The notes under the pieces: generated by a model | What the model was told of the DNA's origin: nothing | Databases searched by the model: none | Seen by the model: only the letters and a program-made list of their open reading frames with translations | Shown: piece by piece, positions 26,604-35,165 of the stretch | How positions within the stretch are numbered: the stretch's first letter is position 1 | Layout: every line of letters begins with the position of its first letter | From: Methylacidimicrobium sp. AP8 | GTDB lineage: Bacteria > Verrucomicrobiota > Verrucomicrobiia > Methylacidiphilales > Methylacidiphilaceae | Reading direction: 5' to 3' | Assembly: GCF_903064525.1 (NCBI RefSeq) | Contig: NZ_LR797830.1 | Coordinates: forward strand, 1,178,001 to 1,242,000 | Length of the DNA: 64,000 nucleotides | Made by a program: the position numbers and the translations under genes

Positions 26604-28760
26604 ATGCTCGAAAAGTTGCAGACGCTGGGCCGAGCCTTCGGCAAGCGGATTTTGGCTCCGCTCTCCGCCGATCCGAAGGCGCCCAAGGCGACGCTCGCCG
26701 CCCGCTCCACCGGAACCGACTACTGGAAACGGGCGCCGATCGGCGAAGGGGAATACGGAGCCCTCCGCTTCCGCGTGGCCACCGAACCTCAAGAGCTGGT
26801 TGACGAGCGGGGGCGGCCGCTCACGATCGGGGATCTTTACTCGCACGCCAGCATCATCGGCGGGTCCGGAGCGGGAAAGACGCGCTATGTGCTGACCCAG
26901 ATTCTCGAGAGCCTCTTCCGGGCGACCGACCTGCGCAACCCGGAAGCGCGCCGGGCCCGTAAATTCGGCGGCCTTTTCCTGGACGGAAAGTGCGAGCTCA
27001 CCGGAATTCTCCGGTGGCTTGCCCAGAGGTACGATCGAACCGAGGATCTCCTCCTTTTCGGGCCGGACCACGATCTGGCCATCGATCCGTTCAACGATCC
27101 GGACGCGCTGCCCTCGGAGCTGGGGGATCTGATGATCACGCTCAAGCAAGCGGTGGACGACGGAAAGACCGCCCAGGATCCGTTTTGGGATGCGGCGGGC
27201 CGGAAGCTGTTCACCTCCCTCTTCCAGCTCCACCGGGCTCTTGTCGCGGCGGCGCAGGAGGGGTTGATCGAAACCCCGCCTCCGCCGATCTCCTTTTCCC
27301 TCTTGAACCTGCTGGTCATGGATCGCGGGCTTCCCTCCAATCAAGCACAGATCACCCAGGCGGAGGCGCTCATCAAGGAGCTTCGCGAGAAGGCCTTTGC
27401 CTGCTTCGAAAAGCTCTCGCGGATCACGAACCGGGTCGAGCCCGAGATCCCCATGCTCCTAGCCCGGATCAAGAAGAGCCTTCGTTCCGTCCTGGAGGAA
27501 GACCGTCCAACCGAAGACGACGCGCGGGAGGCCTGGCTCCTCCGGCGTAGCTCCTTCGAGACGGCGGTAAGGCTCCTCGAAGGGGATCCGCAGCCGAAGC
27601 TCCGGGGGTCGCCCGCGGCCTGTCCGCTCCTCGCCTATCTCCCGCAGGTCCGCACGTTGCGGACGATCCTTTACACCCACCGGGTCGACGAGGAGCTCTA
27701 TGAAAGGGCGGCCGGCATCCTCGAAGAGGTCGCCCACCGTTTCCGCGGCCTCATGCCCCACTGCGAGCTGCTGCCGGAGCGGGGCGGGGAGCTGCGCGAT
27801 CTCTTCCTTGATTTTCTGAGCGAAGCCGACCAGGCCGTCGCCCTCCTCTCGGAGCTGAGCCGCACGCCGGTGCCGGCGCCGGAGCATGGGCCGCTCCAGC
27901 AATGGCTCGAGCAGTACGAGCGGGTCCTGCGGAGGCGGGGCGTGGAGCCCAATTCCGACGAGATCTACCTATACTTCCGAGGTGAATACCTCAACATCGC
28001 CAACGAACGCACCTCCGGATCGATCGGCATGACCGTCTCCACCCTCACCTCGCTGATGACGCAGCCCCCCTTCAGCTCGATGGTCCGACCCGGTGGCCGT
28101 CTCACCTTCCGCGACGTCATCGACCAGGGGAAAATCGTGGTCCTCGACATGAACTTCGCCCGCTGGCGCAACGCGGCGAAGGTGGCCAGCCTCCTGCTCA
28201 AGCTCGACTTCTTTCGGGCGGTGTTGGCCCGGAAGACCTTGATGAAGGAAGACAAGACCCCGATCAACCAGGAGCGCCCCGTGATCTACCTCTGCGACGA
28301 GTTCGCCACGGTGGCCACCACCGGCGACTGGACGGGAGAGCGCGGCTTCTTCGACAAGGCGCGGGAATACCGCTGCGCCTGCATCATCGCCTTCCAGTCG
28401 CTGGCGGTCTTGGAAGGCCGCCTGCCGAAGCCCGAAATCGAGGCCATCCTCACCAACACAGCGACCATGATCTTTCTCCGGAATCCGCACACGGCAACCA
28501 ACGAGTTTGCCTCCCGCCTCTTCGGCGAGGTCGATCGCAGCGATGGATTTCTCTCCCGCGGAACGCAAGAGCTTCTCTTCGATCTGAACAAGCCGATCGC
28601 GGCCCAGGATTTCCAGATCAACTTCCGGAAGGACCTGCTCTACTCGCCCTATGTTTTTCCGAAGCTCAAGGACGGAGAAGCGATCGTGAAGCTCCATCCC
28701 CGCTTCGGGCGCCGGAGCTTCAAGCGGGTGCAATTTCTTCTGCATCTGGTTCCGCGATAG
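26604..28760 (+). CDS. virD4: VirD4/TraD-type coupling ATPase lacking a membrane domain
   Basis: 718 residues from ATG 26604 (MLEKLQTLGRAFGKR); 26556 is an alternative start. Walker A is IIGGSGAGKTRYVL at about residue 90. FGGLFLDGKCELTGIL and HDLAIDPFND follow as in coupling proteins. Walker B is PVIYLCDEFATVA near residue 560, followed by KAREYRCACIIAFQSL and IEAILTNTATMIFLRNP. Type IV coupling proteins bring substrates to the channel and normally carry two N-terminal membrane helices. None is visible here, and the protein begins with a basic soluble stretch. The next gene encodes a small membrane protein that could supply the anchor. Confidence 0.85.
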   Translation: MLEKLQTLGRAFGKRILAPLSADPKAPKATLAARSTGTDYWKRAPIGEGEYGALRFRVATEPQELVDERGRPLTIGDLYSHASIIGGSGAGKTRYVLTQILESLFRATDLRNPEARRARKFGGLFLDGKCELTGILRWLAQRYDRTEDLLLFGPDHDLAIDPFNDPDALPSELGDLMITLKQAVDDGKTAQDPFWDAAGRKLFTSLFQLHRALVAAAQEGLIETPPPPISFSLLNLLVMDRGLPSNQAQITQAEALIKELREKAFACFEKLSRITNRVEPEIPMLLARIKKSLRSVLEEDRPTEDDAREAWLLRRSSFETAVRLLEGDPQPKLRGSPAACPLLAYLPQVRTLRTILYTHRVDEELYERAAGILEEVAHRFRGLMPHCELLPERGGELRDLFLDFLSEADQAVALLSELSRTPVPAPEHGPLQQWLEQYERVLRRRGVEPNSDEIYLYFRGEYLNIANERTSGSIGMTVSTLTSLMTQPPFSSMVRPGGRLTFRDVIDQGKIVVLDMNFARWRNAAKVASLLLKLDFFRAVLARKTLMKEDKTPINQERPVIYLCDEFATVATTGDWTGERGFFDKAREYRCACIIAFQSLAVLEGRLPKPEIEAILTNTATMIFLRNPHTATNEFASRLFGEVDRSDGFLSRGTQELLFDLNKPIAAQDFQINFRKDLLYSPYVFPKLKDGEAIVKLHPRFGRRSFKRVQFLLHLVPR

Positions 28761-28811
28761 AGGGGGAAACGGCGCGCCCGAACCACTGGAAACAAAGAAA
28801 GGAAGACAGCG

Positions 28812-29204
28812 ATGTTCGAGCAGATTCACAATCCGAATGCCGGAGTCCACCAGCAGAACCTCCAGATCGTCGGCCTCATTTTCCTGGCGCTGATCTCCGG
28901 GGTGCTGACCGTGAACGGGGACCGCCTCTTTTTTTCCAGCACCGTTTCGTCGGGCCCGGAACTCTGGCTCATCTTTCCTGTTGCCGTGGCCTATCTCGCG
29001 GCCGGTTCTCGCTCGGCGGCCGACCTCGCGGTCTTCTCCTTCTACACGGTGGTTCTTTCGGTCACGCTCCTCGGCGCCACCCACCTCTACGCCCGCTACA
29101 TCGGCACCCCGCGGAGGATCCGCATGATGGTAGAAGAGGGGGAATATCAAGCGGAGCTCAAGCAACGCTACACCGACGCGATCCGGGCCAGAAAGGGGCA
29201 GTAG
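28812..29204 (+). CDS. Small inner-membrane protein, possible coupling-protein anchor
   Basis: A 130-residue protein with three hydrophobic segments (IVGLIFLALISGVLTV, LWLIFPVAVAYLAAG and AVFSFYTVVLSVTLLG) and a charged C-terminal cytoplasmic tail ending in KQRYTDAIRARKGQ. It starts 51 bases after the coupling protein with an AAGAAAGGAAG ribosome-binding sequence. Pairing of a soluble VirD4 ATPase with a separate small membrane partner is plausible from position only. Confidence 0.6.
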   Translation: MFEQIHNPNAGVHQQNLQIVGLIFLALISGVLTVNGDRLFFSSTVSSGPELWLIFPVAVAYLAAGSRSAADLAVFSFYTVVLSVTLLGATHLYARYIGTPRRIRMMVEEGEYQAELKQRYTDAIRARKGQ

Positions 29205-29236
29205 CGGCGAGATCCCCGATCGCCCCACGAGGAGTC

Positions 29237-29709
29237 ATGTCCAATACGCTCTCCCCCCGATCTCCCTTAGCTCAACGGCTTTCACGGCCATTTCTCACAA
29301 ATTTCGTAGCCGAGGCGCCGCAAATGGGCTTGGGTGCGAGGCGGGCGCAGGTTTTCTACCGGAGCTGTATGAAGACATACTCCGAGGATGGAAAACCAAG
29401 CGGGAGCGAAGCAGACGAGCCCGTTTTGCAAGCCGTAGGAGAAAGCTTGTGAGAAATGGCCGTTCACATCTCTGCTTGGCCTTCGTGGCCTTTTCGGCGG
29501 TCCGGGACGCGGCGGCACTTCTTTCCCGTTCCCGGCACGATGCCAGCCGCTTTCTTTGGCAAGGAATCGCCCTGGCCGCCGCCGCCGGATGGGGAAAGAC
29601 GGGTCAGAGCCTGGAACATTGGCTGCTGGAGCTGGGAGCGATGCTGGAAGGGGGATTTCAGGAGATCGGAGGACACCGGCGGCACGATCCCTCTTCCCGC
29701 CTCCGCTAA
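29237..29709 (+). pseudogene. Small gene split by MITE copy 2
   Basis: ATG at 29237 after ACGAGGAG begins MSNTLSPRSPLAQRLS and is cut by the 178-bp MITE at 29285-29462. Removing the element plus one TTCA duplication continues perfectly in frame as HLCLAFVAFSAVRDAAALL to the TAA at 29709. This gives a 97-residue ancestral protein with a hydrophobic start and a helical C-terminus (LEHWLLELGAMLEGGFQEIG). It sits in the coupling-protein operon; function unknown. Confidence 0.8.
29285..29462. mobile_element. MITE copy 2 (178 bp)
   Basis: It has perfect 16-bp terminal repeats CGGCCATTTCTCACAA and the direct duplication TTCA at 29281-29284 and 29463-29466. It interrupts a small gene. It differs from the other copies by a few substitutions, such as TTTTCTACC in the left arm. 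Confidence 0.9.
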
Positions 29710-29724
29710 ATTCGGAAGGCGACC

Positions 29725-30321
29725 GTGGCGCGCAATCCAAACGAGGGAGCCGAGGGCGAGACGGCGGAGCGGCCGGAGCGGGTGGTCTACCCGGAGGATC
29801 TCGCACTCGATCTTTTAGGCGGCGGAACCCCGTCCGTCTCTCTGCAGCAGCGCGCGCTTCTCTTCGAGGCCTACTTCGCGCAGCGCCTGGGCGGGGATCT
29901 GCCCCGCACGAGCAGATCCGAGCCGGCCTTTCCGGCGATCGTCGTCGACCGGACCTTCTTTCGGGAACTGCTTGAGGGGGAGTACCCGATCTGGGCGCGA
30001 ATGCTCGACGAGTCACCCGATGCGTGGGCGGAGTGGTTCGTGGTCGATTCGGCGCGGGATCCCGGATCGGTGCTCCTCTCGATGCCGATCGAGGATCCTT
30101 CGGTCGGAGAGCACTCGCTTTGCTTCCTCTCCCGCTCTTCGGACCATCCGCAAGGCCGGCTGCTGATCCCCGTGTGCCGCGAGCTGGCCTCCGCCTGCCA
30201 AGCGCTCCACCGGCGCTGGAAAGGCCGTCCCGTCCCCTTCGTCCGCTTCGACCGGCTGCCCGCCGGGTTCGTCAACCGGCGCACACGCCTCCTCCAGCTT
30301 CAGGCGTTGGCGGGGCGATAG
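29725..30321 (+). CDS. Hypothetical soluble protein
   Basis: 198 residues from a GTG at 29725 with GGAAGG upstream. It has a polar N-terminus and a central region LLFEAYFAQRLGGDLPRT and FFRELLEGEYPIWARMLD, then WAEWFVVDSARDPGSVLLSMPI and a basic C-terminus. No signal peptide or membrane segment is seen. Its position between the coupling protein and VirB5/TrbJ-like gene suggests a cytoplasmic accessory role; no family is recognised. Confidence 0.55.
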   Translation: MARNPNEGAEGETAERPERVVYPEDLALDLLGGGTPSVSLQQRALLFEAYFAQRLGGDLPRTSRSEPAFPAIVVDRTFFRELLEGEYPIWARMLDESPDAWAEWFVVDSARDPGSVLLSMPIEDPSVGEHSLCFLSRSSDHPQGRLLIPVCRELASACQALHRRWKGRPVPFVRFDRLPAGFVNRRTRLLQLQALAGR

Positions 30322-30341
30322 GGAGGAGACGGCCGTAAATA

Positions 30342-30348
30342 TCCTATT
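30342..30348 (+). promoter_or_regulatory. TCCTATT box upstream of TrbJ-like gene
   Basis: The sequence AAATATCCTATTACCGGGAGC leads to the ATG at 30358, 9 bases after the box, with GGGAG as ribosome-binding site. Confidence 0.4.
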
Positions 30349-30357
30349 ACCGGGAGC

Positions 30358-32037
30358 ATGAACCGAATTCTCTCCAATGGCGCCGCGGTCGTGCTTCTGC
30401 TTGCCGCCTTGGGCTTGCCTCTCTGGCCGCTCTCCCGCGCCGACGCCCAATACTCGGTCAACGTGACCGACTTCACGGGCCAAGCGGGAATGCTCATGCA
30501 GCAGATCCAGCAGCAGCTGGCCTGCATCCAGACCAAAACCCAGCAGGTCCAGCAGCAGACCTTGCTTCTCCAGCAGATGGAGCAGGGGACAAAGAAGAGC
30601 GCCTCCCAACTCGCCGGCCTCAGCCAGTTGTCCGCCTACGAGAGCCAGCTCAATCAGAGCCCCTTGGCGGCGCAGAACCTGCTCGGGCCCGGCGGTCCAC
30701 TGGGGATGCTATTCAACGGCAGCGGCTTGGTCGGTGCCGGACTCGGCTTTATCGGCAACCTGATGGGTCTCTCCGGCCTGCCGCTCGGCATGTCCTGGAT
30801 GCCTCCCTTTCTGCTCACCGGCCTCAATGCGGCCCAAATGGCGGCCGCGCAGGCTCTCGGCAACCAGTTCCTGGGAAGCGGCAGCCCTGTTCTGGGCGGG
30901 ATGCTCGGAAATCTCGGGACGATGGCGACCAGCTTCGCGCCGCTGTTCCTGGGGGCATCCAACCCGCTCTCGACGATGGGCGCAGGAGCGCTCGGCAACC
31001 TGGCATCGCTCGCCGCGGTAGGCGCTTCCGGCGGGTTGAGCGGGGCCGCTCTCCCTGCAGCCCTCTCCGCGATTCTTCCCTCTGTGCTTAACGGCGCGAC
31101 GATGATTGGAAACGGGGCGTACGTCCGTCCGGCGGCGCAGCCGACCGATGCCGCTTACCAGGCGGTCACCTGGGAGGGCACGGGCCCCCAGCAGGCGGCA
31201 TTCTGGACGAGCCAAGCGGGACTTCCGAATGCTTCCGCCACGGCGGGCGGGCTCTACCATCCGATCACCGGCCCCAACGCGAACGCCGCCTACGGATTGA
31301 GCCCGGTCGCATCCGACATCTTCACCAGCGGAGCCTGGGGGGCCGTGCAGCGGTATCAGATCGACCAAGCCCAAAGAGCCGGCGCGGGCGGCACCGGCCT
31401 CGCGAATCCGTTGGATACCTATGCCCAGCAAAACCTCCCTGCGATCCAGACGGCTCTGCTCACGACCCCACCCGGAGAGCCGATCGTGCCCCGCCCCGCC
31501 AGCACCTTCCACCCCTTGCCGGAGGAGAGGCTCCCGATCGTGCCCGTGCAGCTCGGAGCCGGCGGGCTGGCGGGCGCCGTGGGCACGCTCGTCACCGGAA
31601 TGGGAGCCGCCGTCATGCAGACCTTTTTGGGCCAGATGGCTGCGAACCTCCAGCGCATCCAGCAGAATTATGCGAGCGAGCAGATCAACCGGCAGCTCTA
31701 CCAGCATACGCAGGCGACGATCGCCGCTTTGCAAGACCTCCAAAAGGCGGCGCAAGGATTGGCGGCGACCTTTACGGACAACCCGAATCTTCCGATCGCC
31801 CAGGTGGCGCAGTTCCGAATGCTGGTGAACAGCGAGATCAACGCCAGGCATCAGCATCTGAACGCTCTCCAGCAGCAGATCGAGCACCACCGGCAGACCC
31901 GTTACGGGCTTCTCCAAGAGCATGAGCATCTCCGCCAGGCGATGCGCCAGAGGACGATCCTCGATGGCGGCGGGACCGCCAACGCGCTCTTGAACCAGAT
32001 CAACGCACGGGTCAACGCCGGGAGCAACGGAGCCTAA
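30358..32037 (+). CDS. VirB5/TrbJ-like exported coiled-coil protein
   Basis: 559 residues with a signal peptide (VVLLLAALGLPLWPLSRADA). The mature start is a Gln-rich helix (GMLMQQIQQQLACIQTK, QQVQQQTLLLQQMEQG), typical of TrbJ/VirB5-type proteins. A long Gly/Ala/Leu-rich middle with repeated small-residue patterns comes next, then a C-terminal coiled coil (LQRIQQNYASEQINRQLYQH, ALQQQIEHHRQTRYGLLQEH). VirB5/TrbJ proteins sit at the pilus tip or periplasm. It is longer than the usual about 250 residues because of the middle region. It precedes a VirB6/TrbL-like gene as in trb operons. Confidence 0.65.
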   Translation: MNRILSNGAAVVLLLAALGLPLWPLSRADAQYSVNVTDFTGQAGMLMQQIQQQLACIQTKTQQVQQQTLLLQQMEQGTKKSASQLAGLSQLSAYESQLNQSPLAAQNLLGPGGPLGMLFNGSGLVGAGLGFIGNLMGLSGLPLGMSWMPPFLLTGLNAAQMAAAQALGNQFLGSGSPVLGGMLGNLGTMATSFAPLFLGASNPLSTMGAGALGNLASLAAVGASGGLSGAALPAALSAILPSVLNGATMIGNGAYVRPAAQPTDAAYQAVTWEGTGPQQAAFWTSQAGLPNASATAGGLYHPITGPNANAAYGLSPVASDIFTSGAWGAVQRYQIDQAQRAGAGGTGLANPLDTYAQQNLPAIQTALLTTPPGEPIVPRPASTFHPLPEERLPIVPVQLGAGGLAGAVGTLVTGMGAAVMQTFLGQMAANLQRIQQNYASEQINRQLYQHTQATIAALQDLQKAAQGLAATFTDNPNLPIAQVAQFRMLVNSEINARHQHLNALQQQIEHHRQTRYGLLQEHEHLRQAMRQRTILDGGGTANALLNQINARVNAGSNGA

Positions 32038-32113
32038 AGGAGGGTTCGCGGCCGGCCGAGCGGGCTCGGGGACGAGCGGAAAAGAGCGGCAACCATCCAC
32101 CCTGCCAAAAAAA

Positions 32114-33670
32114 ATGCGCATGCGCCACGGCCGCTGTCGGCGAGTCCTCCGGATCCCATTATGGCTTCTGCTGCTTCTCGTTTGCCTCCTGCCGGAGAGC
32201 CTCTGGGCGCAGAGCGGGTATCAGGTCAATCAGGCGTTCAACGTCTCGCCCCTCCTGGAAGCGATCATGCAGTTCGCCTTCCGGATGGGCAACCTTCTGC
32301 GCCAAAACGGGCTGGCGATCGCCCAGGGGGTGATGCCCTATGTCCTCTTCTCGGCCGCCACCTTTGCCGGATGGCGGATCGTCTTCGGCCGGCCGATTCT
32401 CGATGAGCTCCTCGATTACACCCTGCTTGCGTTTCTGGTCTGGCTTCTGGTATATGCGCAGGCGCCCCAGCTCCTGATCGACCGCTATCGCCAGGCGATG
32501 ATCGCCGGCGGCCAGCAGATCGGCATCCAGATCGCCCAGATGGGAACGTCGGACGACCCGCCCCCGAGCGGACCCGATCCGGCCCAGTGGTGGTTTGCCT
32601 GGATGGGACTTCCTCCGGGCACAGGAGGGGAGTCCGCGACCCCCGCTTCCTCTCCTTCGCCGCAGACCTTCAAATTCGGTCCCACCTATATCGGATCGGT
32701 GATGTTCAAAACCGTCTTCCCGGGAATGGGCCCGAATCCCTTCGAAAACGTACAGCTCTACCAGCAGCTCCAACAGATTTTGCAGACCTTGACGAATAGC
32801 TTGAATATTGGCGGCGGCAACCCGAAGGGGGGCGAAAACACCAATTGGAATGAAATCCTCTTTGTGGGGATTCCTTTGATCACCTCGCTCGGAATGGTGA
32901 TCGGGTTGATCGTAACGGCCGCGATCCTGGCGATTACCGCGGTCTTCAGCCTGATCTTCACCCAGCTCCTGATCGTCGCGGGGAGCGAGCTCGCCTATCA
33001 AGCCCTGCTCGCCTTCGGGCTTGTGATGTTGCCCTTCATCTTCTTTACAAGCTTCCGGGGGATCTGGCGGCCGATGCTGCAAGCGCTGGTCGCCACCGCC
33101 CTGGTACCGACCCTCTACTTCGTCTTCGCGGGCGTCGGCTACGCCCTCTCCGTGACGATCTTCCACTTCATGTTCGGCCAAGGGCAGACCCAAACGGTGC
33201 TCGGATCGGCGATCCCGACGATCCTGCAGGCGATGGTAGGCTGGCCGACGCTGAACCCCGTCAGCCCCTCTCCGGCCAGCGACGCGGGCAATAGCGTTGC
33301 GGGTTCGGTGGTGGCCGTCATCCAAAAAATTTTGGCATCCGGCGGCAGCATGGCGCAAAATCTGGCGACCGCCTTATGGGGCCTGCTGGAGGTGGCGGGC
33401 GCGTGGGCGTTCTACAGCCTGGGCGTGAACGTCGTGGCCGCCTTCATCCACGCCGGCTCGATGTTTCCCTTTGTGGCCGCGCGCATCGCCTTCGGCTGGT
33501 CCTCCGCGTTCGCCGATATGGCCGGCGCCATGCTCGAAGGGTTCAGCCAGAGCTTCAGCCGCATTCATGGGGCGGTCAGCGAAGGGCTGCGGAGCACCGG
33601 GCAAGACGCGATCGGCCGCGTCTCCAGCTGGGTTCAGTCGGTCGCATCGCGGCCGGGATCTTCCCGGTAG
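32114..33670 (+). CDS. VirB6/TrbL-like channel protein
   Basis: 518 residues: a signal peptide (LWLLLLLVCLLPESLWA), then membrane segments including VMPYVLFSAATFAGW, YTLLAFLVWLLVYA, SLGMVIGLIVTAAILAITAV, LLAFGLVMLPFIFF and LVATALVPTLYFVFAGVGY. This is the TrbL/VirB6 layout with a large periplasmic loop between the second and third helices. The C-terminus is soluble (FSQSFSRIHGAVSEGLRSTG). It would form the inner-membrane part of the channel, and it is the second VirB6-type protein of the element. Confidence 0.75.
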   Translation: MRMRHGRCRRVLRIPLWLLLLLVCLLPESLWAQSGYQVNQAFNVSPLLEAIMQFAFRMGNLLRQNGLAIAQGVMPYVLFSAATFAGWRIVFGRPILDELLDYTLLAFLVWLLVYAQAPQLLIDRYRQAMIAGGQQIGIQIAQMGTSDDPPPSGPDPAQWWFAWMGLPPGTGGESATPASSPSPQTFKFGPTYIGSVMFKTVFPGMGPNPFENVQLYQQLQQILQTLTNSLNIGGGNPKGGENTNWNEILFVGIPLITSLGMVIGLIVTAAILAITAVFSLIFTQLLIVAGSELAYQALLAFGLVMLPFIFFTSFRGIWRPMLQALVATALVPTLYFVFAGVGYALSVTIFHFMFGQGQTQTVLGSAIPTILQAMVGWPTLNPVSPSPASDAGNSVAGSVVAVIQKILASGGSMAQNLATALWGLLEVAGAWAFYSLGVNVVAAFIHAGSMFPFVAARIAFGWSSAFADMAGAMLEGFSQSFSRIHGAVSEGLRSTGQDAIGRVSSWVQSVASRPGSSR

Positions 33671-33717
33671 GGCGAAACCGGGCTGCGGCTGCGGCGCACC
33701 CGTGGACAAACTTCTTG

Positions 33718-34716
33718 TCAGGGGCGGGAGAGCACCCGCGAAGGACCCGGCGGACCGGCATGCCCGTTTTGGTGCCCGCCGACGGTTGCCGGCGCCGCAT
33801 CGGCGGCCGGCTCCTCCCCCGGCCGGTCGGCGGCAAGGATGAGGGAGCGCAGCCGCGCGGCCAAGGCCATCGGGTTTTCCTCCAAGTACTTCCGGTCCTG
33901 CGGCAGGGGAATGAGGCCGGCCACCAGAAACCGGCTCCACTCCAAGAGGGTGAGATGGCGGCGGCGGATGCGCCAGCAGTCGCCGAGCAGCCGGACGATT
34001 TCCGGCGGGGATGGTTTCTTCCTTACCCCCGGGTGCTGGCGGAGCTGGTTGGCGGCGGCCACCAGCGGCTCGCAGAGCTCTCTGGTAGCCCAGGGCCAGG
34101 TACGCTGGATCAGCCGGATTTCGGTTTCCGGCGCGGGCCATCCCATGTAGACGGTGCGGCAACGGCGGATCAGCGCCTCGGTCGCATCCCGGAGATCGTT
34201 CTTGGTGATCGCCACAAAAAGATTTCCGGGATCGGCGCGCAGCTCGCCTCCGAGCTGAGGAACCGTGATCGCGCCTTCGTTGAGAAAATCGAGCAGAAAG
34301 CTGTCGACAGACACGTCGGCCTTGTCGAGCTCGTTGAGAATCAGGACCGTCTTCTGCCCCCTGGAAGCCGCAATCGCCTGGGGGAGAAGGCCTTCGACGA
34401 ATCCCTGCCCGTCCAAGGAGCGATCCCGAAGGAGTTCCTCCTTTCCGCAGCCCGGGAAAAACTGGAAGAGATAGCGCTTGGCTCCCAAGATCCGGGCGAT
34501 CGCCTTCCCCAGAAAAGTCTTGCCGCAACCCGGCGGTCCGTCGAGAAGAACGGCTGCCAGCGACTCGTCCGTTCCCATCGAGTGGACGGCGCATTCCACC
34601 GCCAGCACCGCCGCCGGATCCGTCAAAATGTAGTCCGGAGGGAAGACGAGCCGGGGAGCGGGTTCGAGGCTTCTCCCATCGGACCCCGGGGATCCGGTTG
34701 CCGGCGGACTCTCCAT
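33718..34716 (-). CDS. MoxR/dynein-type AAA ATPase
   Basis: 332 residues from ATG 34716 (MESPPATGSPG). Walker A is LDGPPGCGKTFLGKAI at about residue 60 and the Walker B equivalent is TVLILNELDKADV, with Asn where Asp is expected but the Glu kept. GELRADPGNLFVAITKND carries sensor 1 and ALIRRCRTVYMGWP the arginine finger region. MoxR-type ATPases remodel partner complexes. The longer frame to 35103 runs through MITE copy 3 and is an artefact of that insertion. Divergent CCTAT boxes lie just upstream. Confidence 0.75.
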   Translation of the reverse strand: MESPPATGSPGSDGRSLEPAPRLVFPPDYILTDPAAVLAVECAVHSMGTDESLAAVLLDGPPGCGKTFLGKAIARILGAKRYLFQFFPGCGKEELLRDRSLDGQGFVEGLLPQAIAASRGQKTVLILNELDKADVSVDSFLLDFLNEGAITVPQLGGELRADPGNLFVAITKNDLRDATEALIRRCRTVYMGWPAPETEIRLIQRTWPWATRELCEPLVAAANQLRQHPGVRKKPSPPEIVRLLGDCWRIRRRHLTLLEWSRFLVAGLIPLPQDRKYLEENPMALAARLRSLILAADRPGEEPAADAAPATVGGHQNGHAGPPGPSRVLSRP

Positions 34717-34717
34717 C

Positions 34718-34734
34718 GTCCTACTCCATAGGTT
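34718..34734. promoter_or_regulatory. Overlapping divergent CCTAY boxes
   Basis: GTCCTAC (34718-34724, plus) faces the ATG at 34735, and AACCTAT (34728-34734, minus) faces the ATG at 34716. The arrangement is the same as at 25178-25193. The 18-base gap leaves almost no room for leaders. Confidence 0.4.
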
Positions 34735-34938
34735 ATGGAACCAATTCGTTTTTCCGTCATCCCGTTTCCCGACGAGTGCCGCGTATGCCAAGCCCGGAAT
34801 GGGCGAGAGCTCGGGCCGTGGCTCGACAAGGCGAACCCTTCCGCCTTCGGCCCCTTGACCGCCGGCGGAGAAGAGCGGATGCCGACCCGTCCCGAACCCG
34901 AGCGGAAGAGCATCCGTTGGCGCGATCGGCGCGACTGA
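34735..34938 (+). CDS. Small hypothetical protein
   Basis: 67 residues (MEPIRFSVIPFPDECRVCQA). It has one CxxC pair and a basic C-terminus (KSIRWRDRRD). Support is the ATG placement just after a GTCCTAC box and the compact divergent arrangement. MITE copy 3 begins 18 bases after the stop. Function unknown. Confidence 0.4.
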   Translation: MEPIRFSVIPFPDECRVCQARNGRELGPWLDKANPSAFGPLTAGGEERMPTRPEPERKSIRWRDRRD

Positions 34939-34956
34939 GCGCCTTTCCTCCTCTAA

Positions 34957-35134
34957 CGGCCATTTCTCACAAATTTCGTAGCCGAGGCGCCGCAAATGGG
35001 CTTGGGTGCGAGGCGGGAGCAGGTTTTCCACCGGAGCTGTATGAAGACATACTGCGAGGATGGAAAACCAAGCGGGAGCGAAGCAGACGAGCCCGTTTTG
35101 CAAGCCGTAGGAGAAAGCTTGTGAGAAATGGCCG
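34957..35134. mobile_element. MITE copy 3 (178 bp)
   Basis: Perfect CGGCCATTTCTCACAA terminal repeats, with CTAA duplicated at 34953-34956 and 35135-35138. It is inserted 31 bases upstream of the gene at 35166, so it may have displaced or supplied that gene's promoter. Its minus strand is open throughout and fuses in frame with the AAA ATPase frame. Confidence 0.9.
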
Positions 35135-35165
35135 CTAATCGCCGGATCGCCTCCGGAGCCGGACG

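Noticed and set aside
33718-35103. Extended N-terminus of the AAA ATPase reading through MITE copy 3
   Set aside because: The extra residues are encoded by the MITE, which is open on its minus strand in all copies. The natural start at 34716 follows a divergent promoter box.
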